From assembly GCF_004803795.1 (NCBI RefSeq), contig NZ_CP012543.1, forward strand, positions 992,001 through 1,056,000: DNA of 64,000 bases. Direction: 5' to 3'. Each line of letters begins with the position of its first letter. Positions within the stretch are counted from its first letter, which is position 1. The stretch is from Campylobacter rectus. GTDB lineage: Bacteria; Campylobacterota; Campylobacteria; Campylobacterales; Campylobacteraceae. The translations under genes were made by a program, and so were the position numbers. Under the pieces are notes generated by a model. That model was not told the DNA's origin. It did not search any database and worked only from the letters and a program-made list of their open reading frames with translations. Of this stretch, positions 12,600 through 21,638 are shown piece after piece.

Positions 12600-13304
12600 G
12601 TGAAGGACGAAATCTTTAAGGAGCCGATAAAAAAGCAGTTTGAATTTGACGCGAGCGTGGCGTCGGTGTTTGACGATATGATCGGGCGTTCGGTGCCGTA
12701 TTACTCGGCATCGCAAAAGCTGATCGCCGATTTTTTAGCGCAAATTTTACCGCAAGGCGCAAGCGCGATAGACCTTGGCTGCTCGACCGCCTCGACGCTG
12801 CTAGCCCTTTGGCGCAAAAGAAGCGATCTTGCGCTAAAAGGCGTAGATAACGCGCCGGCTATGCTGCAAAACGCGCGCGCTAAGATAGAGGCCTACGGCG
12901 CTAGGATCGAGCTTGAGCTAGCAGACATTTTAGAGTGCGAATTTGACGCTCGTGATGCCGTTTTGATGAACTACACGCTACAGTTTATCCGCCCGCCCAA
13001 GCGCCAGGATTTCGTAGCTAAAATTTACCGCGCGTTAAATGACGGCGGCGTATTTGTTTTTAGCGAGAAGCTGATATTTGAAGATAAGACGCTAAGTAAA
13101 AATATGATCGAAATCTACGAAAAATACAAGCTAGAACAAGGGTACTCGCGCTACGAAATCGCGCAAAAACGCGAGGCGCTGGAAAACGTGCTGATCCCCT
13201 ACACCGAGGCTGAAAATAGAAATTTGGCGCTTAGCGCGGGGTTTAGAAATGTGGAGTGTATGTTTAGATGGGCAAATTTTGCAACGTTTGTTGCGTTTAA
13301 ATAA
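12600..13304 (+). CDS. cmoA: carboxy-SAM synthase, CmoA
   Basis: A 234-residue SAM-dependent enzyme of the CmoA family, converting SAM and prephenate to carboxy-SAM, used by CmoB to make cmo5U34 in tRNA. Motifs: DMIGRSVPYY (family MIxRSIPxY), SAM site IDLGCSTAST, and MNYTLQFI. GTG at 12600 was chosen: AAAGGAG lies six bases upstream and the start overlaps the ribF stop as GTGA. An earlier in-frame start at 12552 would add 16 unlikely residues inside ribF. Confidence 0.88.
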   Translation: MKDEIFKEPIKKQFEFDASVASVFDDMIGRSVPYYSASQKLIADFLAQILPQGASAIDLGCSTASTLLALWRKRSDLALKGVDNAPAMLQNARAKIEAYGARIELELADILECEFDARDAVLMNYTLQFIRPPKRQDFVAKIYRALNDGGVFVFSEKLIFEDKTLSKNMIEIYEKYKLEQGYSRYEIAQKREALENVLIPYTEAENRNLALSAGFRNVECMFRWANFATFVAFK

Positions 13305-13710
13305 CGGCTTGTCTTTTTGCTCTATACTTCGTTACTTTTAAATTCGGCTCGGTCATTACCAACACGGTAACTCCCGTCGCCAAATTTAAAAGCGCCTCGT
13401 CTAGAACAAAAATACTTCGCCTTATCGTTTTGCGTTCAAATTTGAAGTCAAATTTACAAATTTTATTCGCCGAGACCCGTACCCCGAAAATGCTAACATT
13501 TAAAACTTCACACAAATAAATCCAACTTGCAACCCAAATTTAGCATCGTAAAGACGCAGGTCTCGGCCGGTAAAATTTAAAAAATTATCCAAATTTGACC
13601 ACGCCCAAACAACTCGCGAAAACACCCCTGTTTAAAGCCAAATTTAGCCTTTCGTTAGTAAAATACCGCCCAAGAGTTGCGGGGCAACTATTATTTATAC
13701 AAGGCATTTC
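13305..13710. other. intergenic, AAATTT-rich, no supported gene
   Basis: About 400 bases without a convincing gene. It contains several AAATTT words. GCCGAGACC at 13473 and its complement GGTCTCGGC near 13555 form a wide inverted pair. A 16-base word AAAAATACTTCGCCTT at 13408-13423 recurs at 16771-16786, also intergenic. The promoter for the next operon presumably lies near 13650-13700. Confidence 0.6.
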
Positions 13711-14784
13711 ATGCAAAGACGCGATTTTTTAAGAAACACTGCGATTTTAGGCGCCGTTATGGCAACTCCGAGCACCGTTTTTGGAGGGAGCAAGGCCGTG
13801 GGCAACAAGAGGGTTTTTGACGTAACTCTAAATCACGAAATTTTAGAGGCTGGCAAGAAAACCAGGCTGTGGATACCGCTGCCGTTCATCAGGGAGTACC
13901 AAAGCGTGAGCGATATCAAATTTGACGGCAATTTTGCTAATCCGTCGGTGAATTATGGCGCGATCCCGACGCTTTACGTAGATTACGCCGAGGTGGCAAA
14001 GCCGACGCTTAGCGTTAAATTTAGAGCCCAGACCTTCGAGCGAAACACCGATTTTAGCAAGGTTAAATTTAACCCGAACGAAAAGCTAAGTGCCGAGACG
14101 GAATTTTATCTAAAACCTACCCAGCAGATCCCAAACGACGGCATCGTAAAGCAAAAAGCGGAGGAGATCGCTAAAGGCATAAAAGGCGATCTAGAGCGCG
14201 CAAAAGCGATCTACACGTGGGTGGCAAACACCATGCAGCGCGATAACAGCGTCATCGGCTGCGGCACGGGCGACGTAAAAGCGATACTTGAAAGCGGCAA
14301 GCTGGTGGGCAAATGCACCGACATAAACTCCGTATTCGTGGGACTCTGCCGCGCTGTTGGTATCCCTGCGCGTGAGATTTTCGGTATCAGAGTAGGGCAG
14401 AGCAGATTTTCAAACGAGATGGGAAAGGCCGACGAGAAGGGTTTTGCGGCGATCTCTGGCGGTCAGCACTGCAGGGCGGAATTTTATCTCAAAGGCCACG
14501 GCTGGATCCCGGTCGATCCCGCAGACGTCGCGAAGGTGCGCCTAGGCGAGAAGCTAAGCAACGACGACAGCAAGCTCGCCAAAGTTCGCGAGTTTTTATT
14601 CGGCAACTGGGAGATGTGCTGGATCGGCTTTAACGACGCGCGCGACTTTGTCCTATCGCCGAAGCCTGCGGAATTTCCGCTAAATAACTTCGGTTATCCT
14701 TACGGCGAAGTGGACGATAACGTGCTAAATTACTATTCGCCGAAAGAATTTAGCTACGACTACAAGTCGCAAGAGGTCAAATGA
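13711..14784 (+). CDS. Tat-exported transglutaminase-like protein
   Basis: A 357-residue protein with a twin-arginine signal (MQRRDFLRNT then a hydrophobic stretch to about residue 26), so probably periplasmic and folded before export. The transglutaminase-core catalytic triad is visible: Cys202 in GKCTDINSVF, His253 in GGQHCRAEF and Asp269 in IPVDPADV. Members of this superfamily are cysteine proteases or peptidases rather than true cross-linkers in bacteria. The N-terminal third (about 30-130) is beta-rich. The stop overlaps a MerT-like gene by four bases (ATGA), so all three downstream genes may be one operon. The substrate is unknown. Confidence 0.85.
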   Translation: MQRRDFLRNTAILGAVMATPSTVFGGSKAVGNKRVFDVTLNHEILEAGKKTRLWIPLPFIREYQSVSDIKFDGNFANPSVNYGAIPTLYVDYAEVAKPTLSVKFRAQTFERNTDFSKVKFNPNEKLSAETEFYLKPTQQIPNDGIVKQKAEEIAKGIKGDLERAKAIYTWVANTMQRDNSVIGCGTGDVKAILESGKLVGKCTDINSVFVGLCRAVGIPAREIFGIRVGQSRFSNEMGKADEKGFAAISGGQHCRAEFYLKGHGWIPVDPADVAKVRLGEKLSNDDSKLAKVREFLFGNWEMCWIGFNDARDFVLSPKPAEFPLNNFGYPYGEVDDNVLNYYSPKEFSYDYKSQEVK

Positions 14785-15110
14785 AGGGCTTTTGGCTAGC
14801 TCTGGCGTCGGTTGCGAGCGCGCTGGCGGCGACTCTTTGCTGCCTGCCCGCGCTTTTATTTTTGATTTTCGGCGCTTCATTTAGCCTGCTAAGCTCGGAA
14901 GCCATAGAGAGCTTAACTGAGCTAAGGCCTTATCTTACCGCACTTGCTGCGATCTGCTTTGCGGCGAGCGTGTTTTATTTTTTCAAAAAGCCAAAATCCT
15001 GCGATATCGCAAATCGCCGCAAAAAATGGATCTTCATCTATGTTTTTTTAGCTATTTTTGTGATTATTCTGCTATCATATCCCGAAGTTTTAGGAAAAAT
15101 TTATGAATAA
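14781..15110 (+). CDS. MerT-like small membrane transporter
   Basis: A 109-residue protein with three hydrophobic segments (about 4-40, 50-68 and 84-105). Cys20-Cys21 sit in the first segment, as the vicinal pair of MerT does, and a cytoplasmic Cys occurs in KPKSCDIANRR. MerT moves Hg(II) through the inner membrane, receiving it from MerP. There is no merR or merA in sight, so the metal may not be mercury. It overlaps both neighbours (four bases with the transglutaminase gene, eight with the MerP-like gene). Confidence 0.75.
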   Translation: MKGFWLALASVASALAATLCCLPALLFLIFGASFSLLSSEAIESLTELRPYLTALAAICFAASVFYFFKKPKSCDIANRRKKWIFIYVFLAIFVIILLSYPEVLGKIYE

Positions 15111-15363
15111 AATTCTATCTATTTTACTGCTTGCAAGCGTGGCCTTCGCAAATCAAAATTTCATCATCAAAGTCGAGGGGATGCACTGTCCGCTGTGTAC
15201 GGCGATGGTGCGAAAAGCCCTGCTAAGCGTTGACGGCGTCATCAGCGCCAAGGCTAGCCTGCGCGACAAAACCGCCCGCGTCGAGACGAAAGACGGCGTG
15301 AGCGAGAAACAGCTGCTAGATGCGGTGGCGACGACGGGCTACACGGGCGAGATAGTTAAGTAA
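15103..15363 (+). CDS. MerP-like periplasmic heavy-metal-binding protein
   Basis: An 86-residue protein with a signal peptide (MNKILSILLLASVAFA) followed by one HMA fold. The metal-binding motif is GMHCPLC (residues 26-32, Cys29 and Cys32), followed by the VDGV and TGYTG landmarks of the family. It is the likely periplasmic donor to the MerT-like protein encoded immediately upstream. Metal specificity (mercury, copper or other) cannot be read. The last residues and stop are clear. Confidence 0.85.
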   Translation: MNKILSILLLASVAFANQNFIIKVEGMHCPLCTAMVRKALLSVDGVISAKASLRDKTARVETKDGVSEKQLLDAVATTGYTGEIVK

Positions 15364-15378
15364 ATTTAAGGAGCAAAC

Positions 15379-16656
15379 ATGCAAAAAAACGAGGTTATGA
15401 ACGATTTTAAGAAGCTGTGCGAGATACCGCACTGCAGCTGCGAAACGGAGCAGATGAGGGAGTTTTTGGCGGATTTTGCGCGCTCTCAGGGCTTTAGCGT
15501 GAACGTCGATCAGGCGGGCAATATCCACGCCGTAAAGGGCGAGCCTAAAATTTGCCTGCAAAGCCACTACGATATGGTTTGTGTGGGCGCGGCGCCGAAT
15601 TTGCAGCTCATCGAAGAGAACGGCATACTAAGGGCGAAAAACTCGACTCTAGGCGCTGACGACGGCATCGGCGTGGCGATGATGATGGGCGCGATGCGGG
15701 AGTTTGCAAATTTAGAGTGCCTATTTACCAACGACGAAGAGGTTGGGCTCGTGGGCGCAAACGCCTTTAAAGGTAAAATTTTATCGCCGAATCTTCTAAA
15801 TTTAGACAGCGAAGAGGATGACCGCGTAACGCTAGGATGTGCCGGCGGCATAAACGTAAGCGCAAAAATCGGCGCGCAGAGCGTTAAAAAGAGCGGTAAA
15901 ATTTACGAGATCGGCGTCACGGGGCTTAGCGGCGGACACTCGGGCAACGAGATACACAAAAATATCCCAAATGCAACGAAGCTGCTGGCGAAATTCCTCG
16001 CCGAGGAGGGCTGCGAGCTAATCAGCCTGGATTTTGGCGAGAGGAGCAACTCGATCCCCGCAAACGCCGTGTGTAAGGCGCTCTGCGCGCATGAGCCAAA
16101 GCAGCGCGGCCTAGCGTGGGTAAAGAGCCTCGGCGAGGGCGAAGCGGACGTGCTGGTAAATAGCGGCAAAATTTTAGCGCTAATTAACTCCTTCGCTCAG
16201 GGCGTGCGCAGCTACGACACCGAGCTTGGCATGGTAAATGAAAGCATAAATCTCTCGACCGTTAAGCAAAAAGAGGGCGTGATCGAGTTTGACTTTTTCG
16301 CTCGCGCGATGAAGCGAGAGGGGCTCGAAAATCTGGGCTTTGAAACCGCTACGCTGGCTAGTGTGCTGGGTTTTGAGGTCAGAGTGGCCGACCGCTCGGC
16401 GAACTGGGCGCCGTGCATCAGCGACTTCGCGCATCTGGTGCTTGAGGAACTGCAAAAACAAAAGCCGCAGGCTAAATTTGCCGCTGTGCACGCAGGCCTT
16501 GAGTGCGGTGTGCTGGTCGCAAAACAGCCCGAGCTGCAAGCCTGCTCCATAGGCCCAAACATCCACTCGCCCCACTCGGTAAACGAGCACTGCGAGATAG
16601 CGTCGGTGGAGATGATGGTGGATGTGGTGAGAAACATCGTCGCTAGACTTCAGTAG
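15379..16656 (+). CDS. pepD: aminoacyl-histidine dipeptidase (M20 family)
   Basis: A 425-residue M20-family metallopeptidase cleaving Xaa-His dipeptides, probably cytoplasmic. Motifs: EIPHCSCETEQM near the N-terminus, the first metal ligand in CLQSHYDMVC, LGADDGIGVAMM, the catalytic glutamates in FTNDEEVGLVGA, and IGPNIHSPHS near the C-terminus carrying the last His ligand. AAGGAG lies eight bases before the ATG. Length is below E. coli PepD (485) but normal for this group. Confidence 0.92.
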   Translation: MQKNEVMNDFKKLCEIPHCSCETEQMREFLADFARSQGFSVNVDQAGNIHAVKGEPKICLQSHYDMVCVGAAPNLQLIEENGILRAKNSTLGADDGIGVAMMMGAMREFANLECLFTNDEEVGLVGANAFKGKILSPNLLNLDSEEDDRVTLGCAGGINVSAKIGAQSVKKSGKIYEIGVTGLSGGHSGNEIHKNIPNATKLLAKFLAEEGCELISLDFGERSNSIPANAVCKALCAHEPKQRGLAWVKSLGEGEADVLVNSGKILALINSFAQGVRSYDTELGMVNESINLSTVKQKEGVIEFDFFARAMKREGLENLGFETATLASVLGFEVRVADRSANWAPCISDFAHLVLEELQKQKPQAKFAAVHAGLECGVLVAKQPELQACSIGPNIHSPHSVNEHCEIASVEMMVDVVRNIVARLQ

Positions 16657-17093
16657 TTTGGAAAGGCTTGTCTTTTGAGCGTCTTTGAATGAGTTTGAAA
16701 TTTTAAGTCTGCGGCAGACTACTTGTCTAGCCTTGACTTAAAATTTCTACACAACATTCAAATCCATCTCAAAAATACTTCGCCTTTAAATTTTGCGGCG
16801 GCTTGCCTCGAGAGCGCTTTTATAAAAACCTCACTTGCGGCGTCTCTATGCTGGTTTTGAAAGAGATTTTTGCTTCGCTTTGCTCGCAACCGCTTCCCCA
16901 AAAGCTGCGAACGCAAGGCGTGAAGCAGAGACAGAGCGTAATTCAAGTCCCTCCTTTTTTAACAAATAAAAGTTAAAATTTGCAGTGGTTTATATGGACA
17001 TAAGCGGCAACTTGCATTCGGTGTTTGGTTTTTAAAAATTACAGTAAAAACAACGAGTGATTTCTAAGCCAAGTTTAAAATTTAAGGACAAAC
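16657..17093. other. intergenic, contains an inverted repeat, no gene seen
   Basis: Roughly 440 bases. The first 90 hold a 13-bp inverted repeat (listed separately). Short minus-strand frames here have no ribosome sites or family features. The last 40 bases supply the AAGGA site used by the following TTG-start gene. Confidence 0.6.
16697..16747. repeat. 13-bp inverted repeat with nested palindrome
   Basis: GAAATTTTAAGTC (16697-16709) is exactly complementary to GACTTAAAATTTC (16735-16747). Inside and overlapping it is the palindrome AGTCTGC-G-GCAGACT. It lies 40 bases after pepD, so it may end transcription, but no T tract follows. It may be a regulatory site or a repeat element. Confidence 0.6.
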
Positions 17094-17663
17094 TTGCAAA
17101 AAGATAACTACATTTTTCGTTTGGACGCAAGATACGCCAAAAATAATTTAATCTCAATAATAATCATATTTTTGCCTTGCGCCGCTTTGGTTTTTTATGC
17201 GATTGCGACTACTAATGACCTTGTTTTCGAGGTCAAGACTCTTTATTTTATTGTTTTCGGAATCGCTGTTTTTATGTTTTTGCTTGAGGCGCTTGCGATA
17301 TTTCGCATAGATAAAGTGTTTTTGATGGAAAATAGCATCGTCGTGCAGAAAAATAGTAAAAATTTAGAGTTTTTATACGCTGACATTAAATTTGTCATAA
17401 GAAAAGAGTGGACGATTGCCGATAAAAGTAGTATTAAATTTTACGATCGCAAAACTTCGGAACCGATATTTGTCCTCGGCGGGCATTTTATTTCGCGGAG
17501 TGATTTTGAGCGCTTTATCGAAGCTATTTCAAAGCATACGATTTTAAATAGCGAGCTTGTAGAGCAAGGCACATTCGGCGAGGCGTTAAATTTGATAGAC
17601 GAAGACGGCTCGTCGCAGCTGCAATACCCGTATCTCTCAAAGAAAAATTTTTTCGGCGATTAA
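17094..17663 (+). CDS. two-TM membrane protein of unknown function
   Basis: A 189-residue protein I do not recognise. Two hydrophobic helices (about residues 18-38 and 50-70) are followed by a soluble domain (80-189) with alternating strands like a bacterial PH-type fold. This is a topology guess, not a family match. The start is TTG, supported by AAGGA eight bases upstream. It converges with nth, whose end it overlaps by four bases. The overall plan resembles the frameshifted membrane protein at 47394-48123. Confidence 0.7.
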   Translation: MQKDNYIFRLDARYAKNNLISIIIIFLPCAALVFYAIATTNDLVFEVKTLYFIVFGIAVFMFLLEALAIFRIDKVFLMENSIVVQKNSKNLEFLYADIKFVIRKEWTIADKSSIKFYDRKTSEPIFVLGGHFISRSDFERFIEAISKHTILNSELVEQGTFGEALNLIDEDGSSQLQYPYLSKKNFFGD

Positions 17664-18295
17664 GGAAATTTCTTATCTTTGCTACTACACAGCTCGTTTA
17701 AAAAGCACTCCTTGCAGTTTGGCTTTATCGCTTTACAGGTGTAGCGGCCAAAAAGCACCATCGCTTGATGAAGCGTGTTTAGCTGCGTTTTAAAGGCTTT
17801 GGTTAGGTCAAGTTCGACGGCTTCGGGCGTTTTGCCCCTGCTAAGACCAAGTCTATGCGCCACGCGAAAGACGTGCGTGTCCACGGCCATCAAATTTGAT
17901 CCAAAATGCTCGATCAGCACGACGTGCGCAGTCTTTTGGCCAACGCCGGCTAGACTCATCAGCTCCTTTTCGGTCGCGGGTATCTCGCCGTCAAATTCGC
18001 TCATCACGCTCTTTGCCATTTTGATCAAATTTTCGGCCTTGTTGTTAAAAAAACTACAGGAATTTATGAGCGCTTTTACGCTGGCTAGATTTGCCCGCGC
18101 GAGGCTCGCGACGTCCGGGTAGGCCTCAAAAAGCGAAGGCGTGATCAAATTTACGCGCTTATCGGTGCACTGCGCGCTTAGCATCACGCACACGAGCAGC
18201 TCATAGAGATTTTGAAATTTAAGCTCGCTGCCGGCGTCTTTGTAATTTTCCAAAAATAAATTTTTGATAGCGTTTACGTCTTTTTTCGTTCTCAT
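17660..18295 (-). CDS. nth: endonuclease III
   Basis: A 211-residue DNA glycosylase/AP lyase removing oxidised pyrimidines. The helix-hairpin-helix segment LAGVGQKTAHVV carries the catalytic lysine, VDTHVFRVAHRLGL carries the catalytic aspartate, and the C-terminal four-cysteine iron-sulfur loop is visible (C-KPNC-KEC-LNELC spacing). Length is typical. It is the only minus-strand gene in the first 37 kb. Confidence 0.95.
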   Translation of the reverse strand: MRTKKDVNAIKNLFLENYKDAGSELKFQNLYELLVCVMLSAQCTDKRVNLITPSLFEAYPDVASLARANLASVKALINSCSFFNNKAENLIKMAKSVMSEFDGEIPATEKELMSLAGVGQKTAHVVLIEHFGSNLMAVDTHVFRVAHRLGLSRGKTPEAVELDLTKAFKTQLNTLHQAMVLFGRYTCKAIKPNCKECFLNELCSSKDKKFP

Positions 18296-18364
18296 AGCGC
18301 CGATTTTAGCCGTTTTTATTTAAATTTTAGATGAATTATAACTTATATTTAATGACTTTCTTGC

Positions 18365-18370
18365 TATAAT
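18365..18370 (+). promoter_or_regulatory. -10 box TATAAT for peb4
   Basis: GCTATAATC is a consensus -10, about 35 bases before the peb4 ATG, in an AT-rich stretch with no clear -35 (usual in Campylobacter). It is the strongest promoter candidate in the first 20 kb, fitting an abundant antigen. Confidence 0.6.
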
Positions 18371-18404
18371 CACCCTCGCAAAAATCTAAATTTAAGGAAA
18401 AAAA

Positions 18405-19217
18405 ATGAATAAATTTTTATTCGCGACTCTTAGTTTGGCTGCGGCTATGAGCCTAAATGCTGCGGTTCATGCGACCGTAAACGGATCTGATATCACCGAT
18501 AAAGACATAGCTTTCACGCTTGCGGCGATGCCCGGCGTCACGCTAGAGCAGCTTCCTAAAGACACTCAAAAAAAAGTGATCGACGAGACTATCAGCAGAA
18601 AGCTTTTGCTAGACGAGGCTAAAAAAAGCGGACTAGAAAAAACCGACGAATATAAAGCCGCGCTAGAAGAGGTTAAAGATAACATCGCGCTTGATCTTTG
18701 GATGAAGAGAATTTTCGATAACGTCAAAGTAAGCGAAAACGAAATCAGCGATTTTTACAACAAAAATAAAGCCGAATTTGCCGTGCCCGCTCAAGTAAAA
18801 GCTAAACATATCCTAGTAGCTGCCGAAAAAGACGCCAACGACGTGATAGCCGCGCTAAAAGGACTAAAGGGCGATGCGCTCGTTAAAAAATTCGAAGAGC
18901 TGGCCAAGGCTAAATCTACGGATCAAGGTTCTGCCGAAAATGGTGGCGAGCTAGGCTGGTTCGGTCAATCCCAAATGGTAAAACCTTTCGCGGACGCCGC
19001 TTTTGCTCTTAAAAAAGGCGAGATAACCGCTAAGCCTGTTAAATCAAATTTCGGCTACCACGTGATCTTAAAAGAAGATAGCAAGGCTGCTGGCACCGTG
19101 GGTCTAAACGAGGTAAAACCTCAGATCGAAGGCAATCTAAAGATGGAGAAATTTAGAAACGATATCAGAAAAAGAGGCGACGAGCTTCGCGCGAAAGCGA
19201 AAGTAGAATACAAATAA
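18405..19217 (+). CDS. peb4: peptidyl-prolyl cis-trans isomerase, PEB4/CBF2 type
   Basis: A 270-residue periplasmic SurA-like chaperone. It has a signal peptide (MNKFLFATLSLAAAMSLNAA), an N-terminal chaperone helix bundle with DETISRKLLLDEA, and a parvulin domain (about 127-225) with VKAKHILV, GELGWFG, MVKPFADAAFAL and FGYHVI. It assists outer-membrane protein folding and is a major antigen in C. jejuni. AAGGA precedes the ATG. The next gene, fba, is 10 bases on, as in C. jejuni. Confidence 0.93.
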   Translation: MNKFLFATLSLAAAMSLNAAVHATVNGSDITDKDIAFTLAAMPGVTLEQLPKDTQKKVIDETISRKLLLDEAKKSGLEKTDEYKAALEEVKDNIALDLWMKRIFDNVKVSENEISDFYNKNKAEFAVPAQVKAKHILVAAEKDANDVIAALKGLKGDALVKKFEELAKAKSTDQGSAENGGELGWFGQSQMVKPFADAAFALKKGEITAKPVKSNFGYHVILKEDSKAAGTVGLNEVKPQIEGNLKMEKFRNDIRKRGDELRAKAKVEYK

Positions 19218-19227
19218 GGTCGGTAAA

Positions 19228-20292
19228 ATGGGTGTTTTAGACGTAGTAAAAGCCGGCGTTTTAAGCGGCGATGACGTAACTAGGCTATATAAATACGCAA
19301 AGGAGCAGGGTTTTGCCTTGCCTGCGGTAAACGTGGTCGGAAGCGACTCGATAAATGCCGTTTTAGAAGCGGCGAAGACGGCTAACTCACCCGTTATCAT
19401 CCAGTTTAGTAACGGCGGGGCGGGCTTTTACGCGGGTAAAGCATGTAAGGACGCGGGCGTCCTAGGCGCGGTAGCGGGCGCACAGCACGTGCATCTGCTA
19501 GCCCAGGCTTACGGCGTGCCCGTGATCCTTCACACCGATCATGCGGCTAGAAAGCTGCTGCCGTGGATAGATGAGCTGGTTAAATTTAGCCGCAAATATA
19601 AAAAAGCCCACGGCGCACCGCTTTTTAGCTCGCATATGCTTGATCTTAGCGAAGAGAGCCTCAATGAAAATTTAAGCACCTGCGAGAAGTATTTGAATGA
19701 GCTTAGCGAGCTTGGTATCAGCCTAGAGATCGAGCTTGGCGTAACGGGCGGCGAAGAGGACGGCGTGGATAATACCAGCGTCGATAACGCGCTTCTTTAT
19801 ACCCAGCCCGAAGACGTCGCGCAGGCATACGAACGGCTAAGCAAAATCAGCGATAGATTTAGCATCGCGGCGAGCTTTGGCAATGTCCACGGCGTATATA
19901 AGCCGGGCAATGTCGTGTTGCGACCCGAAATTTTAAAAAATTCGCAAGAATTCGTGCGCGAAAAATTTAATCTGCAATCCGATAAACCCGTAAATTTCGT
20001 CTTTCACGGCGGTAGCGGTAGCGAGATCGCCGATATAAAAGACGCAGTTAGCTACGGCGTGGTAAAAATGAACATCGACACCGATACGCAGTGGGCGTTT
20101 TGGGACGGCGTGAGAGAGTATGAGCTCAAAAACAGAGCCTATCTGCAAGGTCAAATCGGCAATCCCGAAGGCGAGGATAAACCGAACAAAAAATACTACG
20201 ATCCGCGCAAATGGCTGCGAAGCGGCGAGGAATCGATGGTAAAGCGCCTACTAACGGCGTTTGAAGATTTAAACTGCTTAAATAGAAATTAA
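19228..20292 (+). CDS. fba: class II fructose-bisphosphate aldolase
   Basis: A 354-residue zinc-dependent aldolase splitting fructose-1,6-bisphosphate; in Campylobacter it serves mainly gluconeogenesis. Motifs: LPAVNVVGSDSINAVLEAA at the N-terminus, VILHTDHAA with zinc ligand His, SHMLDLSEE, FGNVHGVYKPG and FHGGSGS, KMNIDTDTQWAF. It is co-transcribed with peb4 by spacing, and the MotA-like gene follows after nine bases. Confidence 0.96.
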   Translation: MGVLDVVKAGVLSGDDVTRLYKYAKEQGFALPAVNVVGSDSINAVLEAAKTANSPVIIQFSNGGAGFYAGKACKDAGVLGAVAGAQHVHLLAQAYGVPVILHTDHAARKLLPWIDELVKFSRKYKKAHGAPLFSSHMLDLSEESLNENLSTCEKYLNELSELGISLEIELGVTGGEEDGVDNTSVDNALLYTQPEDVAQAYERLSKISDRFSIAASFGNVHGVYKPGNVVLRPEILKNSQEFVREKFNLQSDKPVNFVFHGGSGSEIADIKDAVSYGVVKMNIDTDTQWAFWDGVREYELKNRAYLQGQIGNPEGEDKPNKKYYDPRKWLRSGEESMVKRLLTAFEDLNCLNRN

Positions 20293-20300
20293 GGCCCATA

Positions 20301-21638
20301 ATGGAATCCAAAAAAGAAGCGAGAAACGATAATTTTACCGATTTGGCGCTGCCTGAAGTAAAAAGCAGACAGTCATTTTTCGTCTATGCGAAAATCGTAT
20401 TTTTACCGACGGCGATCTATCTCGTCGCGCTTCTTGGGTATTTTGGATATATAAATTTTCAGATCGGCCTACACACGGTCGTTATGATGGGCGTTATCTG
20501 GGCGATTTCGCTTGTTTTTGCTAAAAATAGCGCCGAGCTTGCTTGCTGCTATTTCGAGCAAAGCGGGGCTGATTTTAAGCGAAATTTAAAAGAATACATC
20601 ATCAAGCACCTTTTAGTCATCGGCAAAGATACGAAGTCAAATGCAGGATTTGATGAATTTGTCGCCTACTACACCAGAAATTTGCGTAATGAAAATTTCG
20701 CTTCCGTAGGTGCGGGCATCTTTCCGATGCTGGGCATTTTAGGAACGTTTATCAGTATAGCGGTTTCTATGCCTGAGTTTAACTCCTCAAATACGATCCA
20801 GCTCGAAACTGAAATTTCAACCCTTCTTAGCGGTGTCGCAACCGCGTTTTACGTCTCTATATACGGTATTTTTTTAGCGCTTTGGTGGATATTTTTTGAA
20901 AAATACGGAACAAGTAAATTTGAAACGCTGGTAAGAAGACAAAAAAATGCGACAAGCGGCTTTTTTTGGACAAAAGAGGAGCTTGATAGAAGATATTTGC
21001 AAGAGAATTTAAGGCACTTTGAGAAGATCGGAGCGATATTCGAGCACGTTAGCAATGCCGAATTTTTCGAAGAGCTCGACAAGACTATCGATGGCAAATT
21101 TAAGACTTTTACAAATATCTTGAAAAACGAAGAAGAGGCCGTCAAACTAAGCGACGAACACATCAAGCAAACGATGAATACGCTGCTAAAATCCTCAAAA
21201 GACCAAAAAGACTTAGTTAAAATTCACGCCGAAATTTTAAACGTTATCAACAAATTTAACGGCAGTATCAAAGATATGCAGTTAAAATTTGCCGAGCAAT
21301 ACAACCGCCTTTACGATGTGGGCGGAGAGCGCATAACAAGGCTTGAAAAGAGCGTGGGCGAGCTTGAGCATAACATCAGGATTTTTAGCGAATCGCTTTC
21401 TAAATTTAGCGGCGAAATTTTAGAAAAACAAAAGCTGGCGATGGAGGGCTTTAAAGAGAGCCTGATCGAGGGCGTGCAGGCGTTTAAAAAGGCCTTTGAC
21501 GCCGAAGCCGGCGAAGCATACGAGGATAATAGCGCGCTCATTGAAGGGCTAAAGCAAGATATCGACGAACTCGACAAAGAGACAAACGAGATCTTGCAAA
21601 CCATCGAAAAGGCGAGTATGCTAGATGAAAACGCGTAG
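20301..21638 (+). CDS. MotA/TolQ/ExbB-type proton channel protein with coiled-coil tail
   Basis: A 445-residue inner-membrane protein. Two N-terminal helices (about 27-48 and 55-75) are followed by the MotA/TolQ/ExbB core: GIFPMLGILGTFISIAVSM (about 139-157) and LLSGVATAFYVSIYGIFLA. The last 200 residues are charged and coiled-coil-like. It overlaps the OmpA/MotB-like gene by 14 bases, so the two form a stator-type complex using ion flow. No flagellar gene is near. ZorA of the Zorya defence system has the same plan, but ZorC/D/E are absent. The pair is core in Campylobacter as I recall (Cj0598-Cj0599), which favours a housekeeping role. Confidence 0.82.
   Translation: MESKKEARNDNFTDLALPEVKSRQSFFVYAKIVFLPTAIYLVALLGYFGYINFQIGLHTVVMMGVIWAISLVFAKNSAELACCYFEQSGADFKRNLKEYIIKHLLVIGKDTKSNAGFDEFVAYYTRNLRNENFASVGAGIFPMLGILGTFISIAVSMPEFNSSNTIQLETEISTLLSGVATAFYVSIYGIFLALWWIFFEKYGTSKFETLVRRQKNATSGFFWTKEELDRRYLQENLRHFEKIGAIFEHVSNAEFFEELDKTIDGKFKTFTNILKNEEEAVKLSDEHIKQTMNTLLKSSKDQKDLVKIHAEILNVINKFNGSIKDMQLKFAEQYNRLYDVGGERITRLEKSVGELEHNIRIFSESLSKFSGEILEKQKLAMEGFKESLIEGVQAFKKAFDAEAGEAYEDNSALIEGLKQDIDELDKETNEILQTIEKASMLDENA

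Noticed and set aside
13297-13515. 72-residue minus-strand frame
   Set aside because: No ribosome site or family features; starts within repeat words and overlaps cmoA's end.
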